Shown: in pieces, positions 46,898 through 55,274 of the stretch
Layout of the letters: each line of letters begins with the position of its first letter
How positions within the stretch are numbered: position 1 is the stretch's first letter
Source of the DNA: Burkholderiales bacterium
Lineage (GTDB): Bacteria; Pseudomonadota; Gammaproteobacteria; Burkholderiales; Burkholderiaceae_C
Assembly (NCBI GenBank): GCA_021414305.1
Contig: JAIOOS010000017.1
Span: 518,806-582,805, forward strand
Direction: 5' to 3'
DNA: 64,000 nucleotides
The notes under the pieces: generated by a model
What the model saw: the letters and a program-made list of their open reading frames with translations, nothing else
Database searches by the model: none
Told to the model about the DNA's origin: nothing
Translations under genes and position numbers: made by a program

Positions 46898-48226
46898 CTA
46901 CTGCTCGTAGCTCGGCGTCGCCGCCAGCGGCTCGAGCTTGCAGGCGCCGGCCGCGTCCTTGTCCTCCACGTCCTGCGGCTGCGCCTGGGCGAGGATCCTG
47001 TAGATGTCGTCCTTCTCCGCCGGCGCGTCGTTGTAGCTGGCCATGTAGATGGTCTGCTGCAGCTGGTGCGTGGCCGGGTTCATGTAGGCGTCGTAGTGCT
47101 GCATCCGGTCGCGCGCCGAGACCTTCAGCCCCTCCAGTTCCTTGATGACGGCGAGGTTGTTGGTCGTGCCCGCGCGCTCCACCGCCTTCAGTAGCTCGCG
47201 CGTCGCCATGTAGCCGTTGTAGTAGACGTTGCCCGGCGTCTTGATGGCGATGCCGGGGTACTGCTTCTGGTACGCGGCGACGAATTCCTTCACGCCGGGC
47301 AGATCGAGCCGCCAGTACCAGTTGGTGCCGAACACGCCGAAGATCGCGTCCGGCCCGAGGCCGTAGATGTCGGGCCAGTCCTGCTGGTTGTTGATCCAGG
47401 CCGGCTTGTTGTTCATCTTGAGCTGCACCACCTGCTGGCGCAGCGACTTGATGTCGTCACCGCCGACCGCGGTGGCGACGACGTCGGGCTTGATCTGCTG
47501 GATCTTCAGCAGGTAGGCGGCGAAGTCGCGCGTGTTCTGCGGCACCAGCAGCTCGTCGACGACCTTGCCGCCGTTGGCCTCGATGATCGCCCGGGTCGCC
47601 TTCGAGGTGGTGTGGCCCCACACGTAGTCGTTGGTCAGCAGCAGCCAGTTCTTGCCGTTGACGCGCATCGCGTTCCTGACGATCGCGTGCGAGAAGTTGC
47701 TGCCGTTGCCGTCCCAGACGAACTTGACGCGGTGGCAGTCCTTGCCGGCCTCGGTGGGCGAGCTCGAGTTGGTGTTCAGGTAGACGCAGCCGTACTTCTG
47801 CGCCACCTGCGAGATCGCGTTGGCCACGCCCGAATGCACCGCGCCGACCAGGAACGCGGCCTCGTTGCGCGTGATCATCCGCTCGGCGATGCGCGTGCCG
47901 GTGGCGGGCGTGGTCTCGGTGTCCATGTGGATCGCCTCGATGTGCCGGCCGAGCACGCCGCCCTTGTCGTTGAACTCCTTGATCGCCATCATCGCGCCCA
48001 GCCGCTCGTCGGCGCCGGAGGCGGCGTACTGGCCGCTGGTGTCCATGGTCAGGCCGATGACCAGCGGCTTCTTCTGCGCGCTCTGCGCCCAGGCGCGGTT
48101 GTGCTTCCACGGGCCGTAGAACGGCGCCACGCCGTAGAGCCCGGCGCCGGCGAGGGTCAACGCCGAAGCCTTGAGCAGCTTGCGCCGGGTTGCCTGCGGA
48201 AGGTCCTTGCTGTCGGAATCGCTCAT
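46898..48226 (-). CDS. ABC transporter substrate-binding protein (Leu/Ile/Val-type), Tat signal
   Basis: A 442-residue periplasmic receptor of the HAAT family. The N-terminus ATRRKLLKASALTLAGAGLYGVAPFY has the twin-arginine pattern, so export is probably by Tat. The mature part starts KKPLVIGLTMDTSGQYAASGADERLGAMMAIKEFNDKGGVLGRHIEAIHMDTETTPATGTRIAERMI and includes CVYLNTNSSSPTEAGKDCHRVKF. It is the receptor for LivH with the divergent LivM/G/F. The unusual length for the class (about 370-420) comes from the C-terminal part. Confidence 0.93.
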   Translation of the reverse strand: MSDSDSKDLPQATRRKLLKASALTLAGAGLYGVAPFYGPWKHNRAWAQSAQKKPLVIGLTMDTSGQYAASGADERLGAMMAIKEFNDKGGVLGRHIEAIHMDTETTPATGTRIAERMITRNEAAFLVGAVHSGVANAISQVAQKYGCVYLNTNSSSPTEAGKDCHRVKFVWDGNGSNFSHAIVRNAMRVNGKNWLLLTNDYVWGHTTSKATRAIIEANGGKVVDELLVPQNTRDFAAYLLKIQQIKPDVVATAVGGDDIKSLRQQVVQLKMNNKPAWINNQQDWPDIYGLGPDAIFGVFGTNWYWRLDLPGVKEFVAAYQKQYPGIAIKTPGNVYYNGYMATRELLKAVERAGTTNNLAVIKELEGLKVSARDRMQHYDAYMNPATHQLQQTIYMASYNDAPAEKDDIYRILAQAQPQDVEDKDAAGACKLEPLAATPSYEQ

Positions 48227-48286
48227 GTCTCTCTCCGGTTCGTTGAGGTGACGCGGCGTTCTTCGCGCCGTCGGGAAAGCGCGCGG

Positions 48287-49195
48287 CTACGGCCGCGGGA
48301 CGATGCGGACCCTGGCGGTCTGCTCCTGGGCCTCGAACAGCGAGGCGATGAACTTCTCGCCGTGGCCGAGGTTGCTGGCCTGCACGAAGCTCTGGTGCGC
48401 GGCCTCGCCCATGAAGCTCGGCACCGGGAGCGACTCGGCGAGGTGGGTGTAGTAGCGCAGGTCCTTGCGGCCGTTGTCGATGGCGAACTTCAGGCCGCCG
48501 AGGTCGCCCTGCAGCATCTTGCCGACCATCATCTGGAAGATGCCCGAGTTGACGCCGCCGGCCGAGATCACCTCGAACAGCTTGTCGAGCGGAAGGCCGC
48601 TCTTGGCCGCGACCGCGACCGCTTCCGAGATCGAGGCGGCCATCGACATCGCCAGCATGTTGTTGACCAGTTTCAGCACATGGCCGGAGCCCGGCGGGCC
48701 GACATGGAACACGTTCTCGCAGAACGCCTGCAGCACCGGCTTGATGGCCGCGAAGTCGGCCGGCTCGGCGCCGACCATGGTGTTCAGGCGCCCCTCCTCG
48801 GCCTCCTTGGGCGTGCGCGCCAGTGGCGCGTCGATGTAACGCGTGCCGCGACGGGCGAAGTCGGCGCGGAGCTTCTCGGTCGAGGACGGCTCGGCGGTCG
48901 AGGTGTCGATCACGATCAGGCCGTTGCGCGCGCTGCTCAGCAATCCCTCGGGGCCGTGGACGATGGCCTCGATCTGCGGCGAGCTGGAGACGCAGAGAAA
49001 GACGACGTCGGCGCCGCGCGCCACCTCGGCGTTGCTCTTCGCCTCCTGGGCGCCGGCGGCGATCAGGTCGTCGAGCCGGGAGCGGTCGCGGTTGACCTTG
49101 AAGGTCAGCGGGTAGCCCTTGGCGAGCAGGTTCTTCGCCATGCCGTGACCCATCATGCCGATGCCGACGAAGCCGATCCGGGGAAGCGTGCTCAT
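48287..49195 (-). CDS. 3-hydroxyisobutyrate dehydrogenase-family NAD(P) oxidoreductase
   Basis: A 302-residue beta-hydroxyacid dehydrogenase. The cofactor motif is IGFVGIGMMGHGMAKNLLAKG (residues 7-27), the substrate loop is YIDAPLARTPKEAEEGRLNTMVG, and the catalytic lysine is in SGHVLKLVNNMLAMS. The family includes tartronate semialdehyde reductase and 3-hydroxyisobutyrate dehydrogenase. Neighbouring iolC suggests a role on semialdehydes such as malonate semialdehyde or tartronate semialdehyde (inference). ATG overlaps the iolC stop by 4 bp. Confidence 0.93.
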   Translation of the reverse strand: MSTLPRIGFVGIGMMGHGMAKNLLAKGYPLTFKVNRDRSRLDDLIAAGAQEAKSNAEVARGADVVFLCVSSSPQIEAIVHGPEGLLSSARNGLIVIDTSTAEPSSTEKLRADFARRGTRYIDAPLARTPKEAEEGRLNTMVGAEPADFAAIKPVLQAFCENVFHVGPPGSGHVLKLVNNMLAMSMAASISEAVAVAAKSGLPLDKLFEVISAGGVNSGIFQMMVGKMLQGDLGGLKFAIDNGRKDLRYYTHLAESLPVPSFMGEAAHQSFVQASNLGHGEKFIASLFEAQEQTARVRIVPRP

Positions 49196-51171
49196 GCGGT
49201 GTCCTTCGCTGCGAGAGGTGGAGAGAAGGCGGCGGCGCCCGGGCCGCCGCGAGCGCGCCGCCAGAGCGCCGCCAGGCGGGCGTAGCGGGCGGCGACGTCG
49301 GCCACGACCGCGTCGTCGGCCATCGTTCCGCCGAACCAGGCCGCCGCGGCCTCGCCGAAGATCGAGCGGCCGACGGCGAAGCCCTTGCAGCGCGCATGCG
49401 GCGCGGCGGTGGCGAAGCTCGCGGCCAGCGCCTCTTCGCTCGCTTCGAGGCCGAGCAGGAGGACGCCGCGGCAATGCGGGTCGTTGCGCTCGATCGCCGC
49501 GTCGATCAGCGTCCATTCGAGCGCGCCATCGGGGGGCGGCAGCTTCCACCAGTCGGGCCGCACGCCGGCGGCGTAGATCTGGTCGAGGGCGTGGGCCAGC
49601 GTGTCGGGCGCGGACGCCATCTCGCGCGGCGGGATCACCTCCACCAGCAGCTCGCGATCGGTGCCGACGCAGGCGAGCTGCAGCGCCTGCAACTGGCCGA
49701 GCTGCGCCTGGCGCAGGTCGGCCGGGTCGTCGGGGTGGTAGATGACCAGGCACTTGGCGACGTGCTCGGTGGGCCAGGCGCGCAACGCCAGCGCCAGCTC
49801 GGGCCCGGCCTCGAAGGCGAGCGGCCGTGAGCCGGGAAGCTCGACCGGGCGGGCGATCCACCCGCCGCAGCCTGTGAGGGTCGGCAGTGTCTCCTCGCCG
49901 TAGCGGTCGTCGAGGATCGCGCCGAACGCCGCGGCGCTGCCGGCCAGGCGTGCGCTCTCGGCGCCGCGGCGCGCGCCTTCGGCGAGCAGCGCCTTGAAGC
50001 GGGCGATGCGGGGGCCGGCGTCGGCCGCGCCGCCGGCGAGCTCTTCGAGCTGCACCCGGTGGTCGAAGGCGAACACCGCGAGCTCGGGCCAGTGGGCGAG
50101 CCGCGTGGTCGCGCGGTGCAGGTGCTCGAGCGCGGCGTCGCGGCGCAGCGCCCGCTCGGGCGAACCGTGGGCGAGGAAGTGGCTGAGCTCGGTCCAGCTC
50201 GGCATCGCCGGCGCGCAGCCGTGGCGGGAGACGACGAGCGCGCCGCAGGCGTTGGCGTAGGCGCAGCAGTCTGCGAGCGGCGCATGCTCGAGCCAGCCGC
50301 GCAGGAAGCCGGCCATGAAGGCATCGCCGGCGCCGAGGATGTTGAACACCTCGACAGGGAAGCCGGGGCCCTGCAGGCCGGCCTCGATGTCGGCGGGGAT
50401 GGCGCCTTCGAAGACGACGCAGCCCATCGGCCCGCGCTTGACGACCAGCGTCGCCGCGCTCAGCTCGCGCAGGCGACGCAGCGCGGCAAGGGTGTCACCC
50501 GAGCCGCCGGCGATGCGGATCTCCTCTTCGGTGCCGACGAGCAGGTCGCAATCGGCGACGACCGTCTGCAGCACCGCGCTGACCCGCTCGGAGGCGACGT
50601 AGCGCTGCTCACCCAGGCCGGGGGAGGTCAGGCCCCAGAGCACCGGCCGGTAGTCGATGTCGAGGACGATCCGGGTGCGTGCCTCGTGCGCCAGGGCGAT
50701 CGCGCGCCGGCAGGCTTCGAGCGTGCCCGGCTGCGAGAGGTGCGTGCCCGAGAGCAGCAGCGCGTTCGCAGACGCGATCAGCGCCGGATCGACGTCGCTC
50801 GCCGCCAGCCCCATGTCGGCGCAGTTCTCGCGATAGAACACCAGCGGAAAGGTCTCGCGGTCGCGGATGCCGAGGAAGACGAGCGCGGTCAGCCGCTTCG
50901 GGTCGGTCGTGACGTGGCGCACGTCGACGCCCTCGGCGGCGAGCCGCTCGCGCACGAAGCGGCCGTTGTGCTCGTCGCCGACGCGGGTGAGCATGGCCGG
51001 CTTCAGGCCGAGCCGGGCGACGCCGACCGCGGTGTTCGCCGGCGAGCCGCCGAGGTAGCGGGCGAACGAGCGCATGTCCTCGAGGCGGCTGCCGATCTGC
51101 TCGCCGTAAAGGTCGACCGCGGCCCGGCCCATGCAGACGACGTCGATCGGCCGGCCCGCCGCCCCGCTCAC
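49192..51171 (-). CDS. iolC: bifunctional 5-dehydro-2-deoxygluconokinase / DUF2090 aldolase-like (IolC)
   Basis: A 659-residue two-domain protein. Residues about 9-330 are a PfkB sugar kinase: VVCMGRAAVDLYGEQIG, RYLGGSPANTAVGVARLGLKPAMLTRVGDE, and NILGAGDAFMAGFLRG with the catalytic Asp. Residues about 350-640 match the DUF2090 domain (VFAFDHRVQLEEL, LVIYHPDDP, WKLPPPDGALEWTLIDAAIERNDPHCRGVLLLGLEAS). In inositol catabolism this protein phosphorylates 5-dehydro-2-deoxygluconate, and DUF2090 is thought to cleave the product. No other iol gene (iolB, D, E, G) is in the window. The start overlaps rpiR by 4 bp. Confidence 0.93.
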   Translation of the reverse strand: MSGAAGRPIDVVCMGRAAVDLYGEQIGSRLEDMRSFARYLGGSPANTAVGVARLGLKPAMLTRVGDEHNGRFVRERLAAEGVDVRHVTTDPKRLTALVFLGIRDRETFPLVFYRENCADMGLAASDVDPALIASANALLLSGTHLSQPGTLEACRRAIALAHEARTRIVLDIDYRPVLWGLTSPGLGEQRYVASERVSAVLQTVVADCDLLVGTEEEIRIAGGSGDTLAALRRLRELSAATLVVKRGPMGCVVFEGAIPADIEAGLQGPGFPVEVFNILGAGDAFMAGFLRGWLEHAPLADCCAYANACGALVVSRHGCAPAMPSWTELSHFLAHGSPERALRRDAALEHLHRATTRLAHWPELAVFAFDHRVQLEELAGGAADAGPRIARFKALLAEGARRGAESARLAGSAAAFGAILDDRYGEETLPTLTGCGGWIARPVELPGSRPLAFEAGPELALALRAWPTEHVAKCLVIYHPDDPADLRQAQLGQLQALQLACVGTDRELLVEVIPPREMASAPDTLAHALDQIYAAGVRPDWWKLPPPDGALEWTLIDAAIERNDPHCRGVLLLGLEASEEALAASFATAAPHARCKGFAVGRSIFGEAAAAWFGGTMADDAVVADVAARYARLAALWRRARGGPGAAAFSPPLAAKDTA

Positions 51172-52022
51172 CGCGCGGCTCCCTTGCGGCTGGTCTTACC
51201 CTGCTTCGCCGGCGATGCCAGGTACTGCCCGGTGCTGACCACCAGCGCCTGCGCCAGGCAGAGCGGCGCCACCAGCGAGCGGAACGGCCGCGAGGAGTCG
51301 TCGCCGAGCTCGAAGCAGACATCGGCGGCCGGCTTCAGCGGCGAGAGCGCGCTGTCGGTGATCGCCACCACCGAGACGCCTCGCGCGCGGCAGGCGAGCG
51401 CGGTCTCCACCACCGCCGGCGTGTAGTTGCGAAAGCTCGCCACCAGCAGCACGTCGCGCTTGCCGATGCCGTGCGCGAACTCGTTGAGCATGCCGCCCAG
51501 CCCGTCGAGCAGCTGGGTGCGCAGCTCGAGCTGGTTGAGCGCGTAGGCGAGGTAGCAGGCCACCGGGAAGGCGCGGCGCTGCGCGAGCACGTGGATCCGC
51601 TCCGCACCGGCGAGCAGGCCGACCGCGCGGGCCAGCGCCTTCGGATCGACGTGCTCTTCGAGCTGGCGCAGCTCGTCGACCGCCTCGCCGACGAACTGGT
51701 GCAGCACGCCGCCGGACGCCTTGCCGCCGTCCTGCATGCGCTTGATGCGCTCGCGGTAGGGCGCGCCGCGCTCGACCAAGTGGCTGCGGAACACCTGCTG
51801 CATCTGCGAGAAGCCGTCGAAGCCGAGCGCGTTGGCGAAGCGGATCGTCGAGGAGGGCTGAACCGCGTTCGCCTCCGCCACCGCCGCCACCGTGCCGAGG
51901 GCGAGGTCGTGCGGCCTGTCGAGCGCGTAGCGGGCGAGGCGCTGCAGCTGCGGCGAGAGCGTCGGGTACGCGTCGGAGATCGCGTCCTTGAGCTCGTCGT
52001 AGGTGGTGGCGCGGTCGGTCAT
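51168..52022 (-). CDS. MurR/RpiR family transcriptional regulator
   Basis: A 284-residue regulator. The N-terminal HTH_6 domain covers about residues 5-85 (ISDAYPTLSPQLQRLARYALDRPHDLALGTVAAVAEANAVQPSSTIRFANALGFDGFSQMQQVF). The C-terminal SIS sugar-phosphate-binding domain covers about 125-265 (ALARAVGLLAGAERIHVLAQRRAFPVACYLAYALNQL, DVLLVASFRNYTPAVVETALACRARGVSVVAITDSALSPL). Such proteins sense a phosphorylated sugar. The ATG at 52022 is chosen because the longer frame runs through the operators upstream. It heads the minus-strand arm and shares its promoter region with livM. Confidence 0.94.
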   Translation of the reverse strand: MTDRATTYDELKDAISDAYPTLSPQLQRLARYALDRPHDLALGTVAAVAEANAVQPSSTIRFANALGFDGFSQMQQVFRSHLVERGAPYRERIKRMQDGGKASGGVLHQFVGEAVDELRQLEEHVDPKALARAVGLLAGAERIHVLAQRRAFPVACYLAYALNQLELRTQLLDGLGGMLNEFAHGIGKRDVLLVASFRNYTPAVVETALACRARGVSVVAITDSALSPLKPAADVCFELGDDSSRPFRSLVAPLCLAQALVVSTGQYLASPAKQGKTSRKGAAR

Positions 52023-52040
52023 GGCAGCGGGAAAGTCACT

Positions 52041-52054
52041 AGAACGAACGTTCT
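52041..52054. promoter_or_regulatory. RpiR operator candidate 1
   Basis: AGAACG-AA-CGTTCT, a perfect 6-bp inverted repeat with 2-nt centre. It sits just downstream of the rpiR transcription start and at the upstream edge of the livM promoter. Confidence 0.65.
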
Positions 52055-52082
52055 TGTTTCTGGGAATATTAGAACGTACATT
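52054..52082 (+). promoter_or_regulatory. livM promoter
   Basis: TTGTTT (52054-52059) and TACATT (52077-52082) are 17 nt apart, interlaced with the opposite rpiR promoter. Both operator candidates overlap it. Transcription would start near 52089, almost at the livM ATG. Confidence 0.55.
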
Positions 52083-52093
52083 CTTTTTGTCCA
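52066..52093 (-). promoter_or_regulatory. rpiR promoter
   Basis: On the minus strand TGGACA (52088-52093) and TAATAT (52066-52071) are 16 nt apart. Operator candidate 2 fills the spacer, so RpiR would repress itself. The leader is about 37 nt. Confidence 0.6.
52071..52084. promoter_or_regulatory. RpiR operator candidate 2
   Basis: AGAACG-TA-CATTCT, the same inverted repeat with one change. It is 30 bp from candidate 1 (three helical turns) and overlaps the spacer of the rpiR promoter and the -10 of the livM promoter. Confidence 0.65.
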
Positions 52094-53178
52094 TGACCGT
52101 ATTTCCCCGCATGCCCACGGCGCCGCCCGGCGCCGCACCTGGCGCGGCACCGCCGCCGCGCGCCCGGCTCGTTCCCCTGCCGATGCTGGTCGTCTTCGTG
52201 CTGCTCGCGACGACGCCGCTCTGGCTCGCGCGCGTGGGCCTCTACCAGTACCTCGCGCTCGAGGTGATGATCTGGATGCTGTTCGCGCTCGGCTACAACC
52301 TGATGCTCGGCACCACCGGCCTGCCGTCGTTCGGCCACGGCGCCTTCTTCGGCGTCGGCGCCTACGCGTTCGGCCTGCTGCAGCAGCGCGTGCTCGCCAA
52401 CTTGTGGTTCGACCTCGCCGGCGCGGTGCTCGTCACCGCGCTGCTCGCGGCGGCGGTGGCGGCGTGCATCGCGCACAAGCGCGGCATCTACTTCGCGCTC
52501 CTGACCATCGCCTTCGGCCAGGTGTTCTGGTTCGTCTCGGTCAAGTGGCACAGCGTCACCGGCGGCGAGGACGGCCTGCTCAACATCGTTCGCCCCGTCG
52601 CGAACTTTGGCGTCGCCAGCGTCGACCTGCGCGGCAACCAGGCGCTGTTCTTCTTCTGCCTCGGCGTCTTCGCGCTCGTCGTCGTCGCCCTCTGGCGGCT
52701 GGTCAATTCACCGTTCGGCCGCGTACTCGCGGCGATCCGCCAGAACGAGCTGCGCGCGGCCTTCATCGGCTATCCGGTCTGGCTCTACAAGTGGGCGAGC
52801 ATCACCATCGCCTCGGCCGTCGCCGGCCTCGCCGGCGCCCTGTTCGCGATGGCGCAGCAGTCGGCGTACCCGAACGTGATGAGCCTGCACTCCTCGGGGT
52901 TCGTCGTCATGATGGTGCTGATCGGCGGCGGCCTGGTGAGCTTCTGGGGGCCGCTGATCGGCGCGGTCTTCTTCATCCTGGCGCGCGACGTTCTCGGCGC
53001 GACCACCGAGACCTGGCTGCTCTGGTACGGGCTCCTGTTCGTGGCGATGGTGCTGATCAAGCCGGAGGGCATCGCCGGCATCTGGCAGTCGGCCGCGGCG
53101 CGTTGGCGGCCGCGCGCCCCGGGGGCCGACGCCGTCCTGCCGATCGAGGCGAAGGGGGTCGCGCATGGCCCTCTTTGA
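52093..53178 (+). CDS. livM: LivM-type ABC transporter permease
   Basis: A 361-residue membrane protein with about ten helices. Typical segments are LALEVMIWMLFALGYNLMLGTTGLPSFGHGAFFGVGAYAFGL, KRGIYFALLTIAFGQVFWFVSVKW, RQNELRAAFIGYPVWLYKWASITIASAVAGLAGALFA and a late GGGLVSFWGPLIGAVFFILARD. It pairs with LivH from the opposite arm. An ATG at 52111 is an alternative; neither has a ribosome binding site, and the first would be nearly leaderless. It overlaps livG by 14 bp. Confidence 0.92.
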   Translation: MTVFPRMPTAPPGAAPGAAPPPRARLVPLPMLVVFVLLATTPLWLARVGLYQYLALEVMIWMLFALGYNLMLGTTGLPSFGHGAFFGVGAYAFGLLQQRVLANLWFDLAGAVLVTALLAAAVAACIAHKRGIYFALLTIAFGQVFWFVSVKWHSVTGGEDGLLNIVRPVANFGVASVDLRGNQALFFFCLGVFALVVVALWRLVNSPFGRVLAAIRQNELRAAFIGYPVWLYKWASITIASAVAGLAGALFAMAQQSAYPNVMSLHSSGFVVMMVLIGGGLVSFWGPLIGAVFFILARDVLGATTETWLLWYGLLFVAMVLIKPEGIAGIWQSAAARWRPRAPGADAVLPIEAKGVAHGPL

Positions 53179-53950
53179 AGCCCTGAACCTGCACAAGCGC
53201 TTCGGCGACCGGATCGTCCTGCAGGACCTGAGCCTCGCCTTCGAGGAAGGCAAGTTGTCCGGGATCATGGGTCCGAACGGCGCCGGCAAGACGACCTGCT
53301 TCAACGTCCTGACCGGACGCTTCGCGCCCGACCGCGGCACGGTGCGCTTCGCCGGCGTCGACATCACCGGCGAGCCGCCGCGCAGGATCGCCCGGCGCGG
53401 CCTCTCGCGCTCGTTCCAGTCGATGAACCTGTTCGACGACTGCTCGGCGCTCGACAACGTGATCCTCGCCCTGCCTGAGGTGCGCGCGCGTGGCTTCGAT
53501 GTCTGGCGCGACCTGCGCGCCGATGCCTCGGCCGGGCAGCACGCGGCGGCGGTGCTGGCGAAGGTCGGCCTCGCCGGCAAGGAGCACGCCGGCGCGCGCG
53601 GCCTCTCCTACGGCGAGCGGCGGGCGCTCGAGATCGCGGTCGCGCTCGCCGCCGGGCCGCGCCTCCTGTTCCTCGACGAGCCGACCGCCGGCCTCGGCGC
53701 CGAGGCGACGGCACGCCTCGCCGAGCTCGTCGCCGAGCTGAAGCGCCAGCTCACGATCGTCGTCATCGAGCACGACATGCGCTTCCTGTTCCGCCTTGCC
53801 GACACGGTGTCGGTGATCCACTGGGGCCAGGTCATCGCCGCCGGCACGCCCGACGAGCTGCGCGACAACCCGTGGGTGCAGCGCTCGAACCTCGGCACGC
53901 TGGCAGCGTCGGCGTCGACGCCGCGTCCGGCCCCAGCGGGAGCGCACTGA
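53165..53950 (+). CDS. livG: LivG-type ABC transporter ATP-binding protein
   Basis: A 261-residue ATPase: Walker A GPNGAGKTT, signature LSYGERRALEIAVALA (a normal variant in LivG), Walker B LLFLDEPTAGLG, H-loop VVIEHDMRFLF. The C-terminus GTPDELRDNPWVQRSNLG matches the LivG ending. It powers import together with LivF. The start overlaps livM by 14 bp and its stop shares a base with the livF start (TGATG). Confidence 0.94.
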   Translation: MALFEALNLHKRFGDRIVLQDLSLAFEEGKLSGIMGPNGAGKTTCFNVLTGRFAPDRGTVRFAGVDITGEPPRRIARRGLSRSFQSMNLFDDCSALDNVILALPEVRARGFDVWRDLRADASAGQHAAAVLAKVGLAGKEHAGARGLSYGERRALEIAVALAAGPRLLFLDEPTAGLGAEATARLAELVAELKRQLTIVVIEHDMRFLFRLADTVSVIHWGQVIAAGTPDELRDNPWVQRSNLGTLAASASTPRPAPAGAH

Positions 53951-54645
53951 TGCTGCGGCTCGATCGCGTCGAGACCTCCTACGGCGAGACCCAGGTGCTG
54001 TTCGGCGTCTCGCTCGAGGTCGCCCGCGGCGAGGTGGTGGCGCTGCTCGGCGCGAACGGCGCCGGCAAGACGACGCTGCTCCGCTCGGTGCTCGGCCTGA
54101 CGCCGGCGCGGCGCGGCCGGATCGAGTTCGCCGGCCGCGACGTCACCCGCGCGCCGACCCACGAGATCGCCCGCGCCGGCATCGGCTGGGTGCCCGACGA
54201 CCGCCGCATCTTCCCCACGCTCACGGTCGCCCGCAACCTCGCGATCGCGCGCAAGAAGACCGCGTTCAAGGCCTGGAGCGAGAAGGACTGCTTCGCCATC
54301 TTCAGCGCCCTCGAGTACCTGATGGAGCGCGAGTGCGAGAACCTCTCCGGCGGCGAGATGCAGATGGTCGCGATCTCGCGCGCCCTGCTCGGCGCGCCCG
54401 GCCTGGTGCTGTTCGACGAGCCGAGCCAGGGCCTGGCGCCGAAGATCGTGCAGGAGGTGATGAAGACGATCGCACGCCTGCGCGACGAGGGCATCGCCGT
54501 GCTCGTGGTCGAGCAGAACGTGCAGAGCGCGCTCGCCGTGGCCGACCGCGTCTACGTGCTCGACCGCGGCCGCATCGTCCACGAGGGCGGCGCCGGCGCG
54601 CTGCTCGACGACGGCGCGCGGCGCACCGAATTGCTGGGCGTCTGA
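53950..54645 (+). CDS. livF: LivF-type ABC transporter ATP-binding protein
   Basis: A 231-residue ATPase: GANGAGKTT, SGGEMQMVAISRALLGAPGLVLFDEPSQGLAPKIV and VVEQNVQSALAVADRVYVLDRGRIVHEG are LivF hallmarks. The in-frame ATG at 53872 is inside livG and rejected. Coupled to livG by a one-base overlap. Confidence 0.94.
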   Translation: MLRLDRVETSYGETQVLFGVSLEVARGEVVALLGANGAGKTTLLRSVLGLTPARRGRIEFAGRDVTRAPTHEIARAGIGWVPDDRRIFPTLTVARNLAIARKKTAFKAWSEKDCFAIFSALEYLMERECENLSGGEMQMVAISRALLGAPGLVLFDEPSQGLAPKIVQEVMKTIARLRDEGIAVLVVEQNVQSALAVADRVYVLDRGRIVHEGGAGALLDDGARRTELLGV

Positions 54646-54647
54646 CG

Positions 54648-55274
54648 ATGGCCGCGCCGCTGCTCCACGTCGACCGGCTTGCCCGCCGCTACACCCGCGG
54701 CCTGCTCAATCCGCAGGTGACGTTCTCGCTCGAGGCCGACTTCACGATCGAGGCGCCTTCGGTGGTCGGCGTGATGGGGCCGAACGGCTCGGGCAAGACG
54801 ACGCTGTTCGAGCTGATCACCGGCAGCAACGCGCCCGATGAAGGCCGGGTGCTGATCGACGGCCAGGACGTGCACGCGGTCCGCTACGGCGAGCGCGACC
54901 GGGTGGCGATCCACTATCACCAGTCGTACCAGGTGCGGCGGTTCAAGCGCAGCCGACCCGAGGCCCTGATGGAGCGGGCGCGCAGCCAGAGCCCGCGCGT
55001 GCACCTCTTCGACGAGCCGCAGTTCAACACCCAGGACGGCTACATCGGCTTCATGCTCGACTTCTTCCGCAAGCTCCGGGCCGAGGACCGGCTGGTGTTT
55101 CTGTGCCTGCATCCGAACGAGCCGTGGCACCTCGAGATCCTGCGCGAGGTCTGCGAGCGCTTCGTCTTCGTCGAAAGCGGCCGGCTCACGCACGCCGGCT
55201 CGCTGCCCGAGCTGGAGCGCGACGAGCGGGTGCGCGCCTACCTCGGCCGGCTGGCCTCGCCCGCCACCGCGTAG
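54648..55274 (+). CDS. small ABC-like ATPase lacking the LSGGQ signature
   Basis: A 208-residue protein 2 bp after livF. Walker A GPNGSGKTT (about 44-52), a Q-loop-like HYHQSYQ, Walker B VHLFDEP and an H-loop-like FLCLHPNEPW are present. The region where LSGGQ should be reads SRPEALMERARSQSPR, so the ABC signature is missing. A Q-loop plus H-loop without a signature implies either an inactive or a regulatory subunit, or an ATPase using another partner's signature. It ends convergently inside the next gene. Confidence 0.8.
   Translation: MAAPLLHVDRLARRYTRGLLNPQVTFSLEADFTIEAPSVVGVMGPNGSGKTTLFELITGSNAPDEGRVLIDGQDVHAVRYGERDRVAIHYHQSYQVRRFKRSRPEALMERARSQSPRVHLFDEPQFNTQDGYIGFMLDFFRKLRAEDRLVFLCLHPNEPWHLEILREVCERFVFVESGRLTHAGSLPELERDERVRAYLGRLASPATA

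Noticed and set aside
51168..52118. Longer rpiR start at 52118
   Set aside because: It would translate the two operator repeats (NVRS twice) and lie upstream of the promoter -10. The start at 52022 begins the normal HTH domain.
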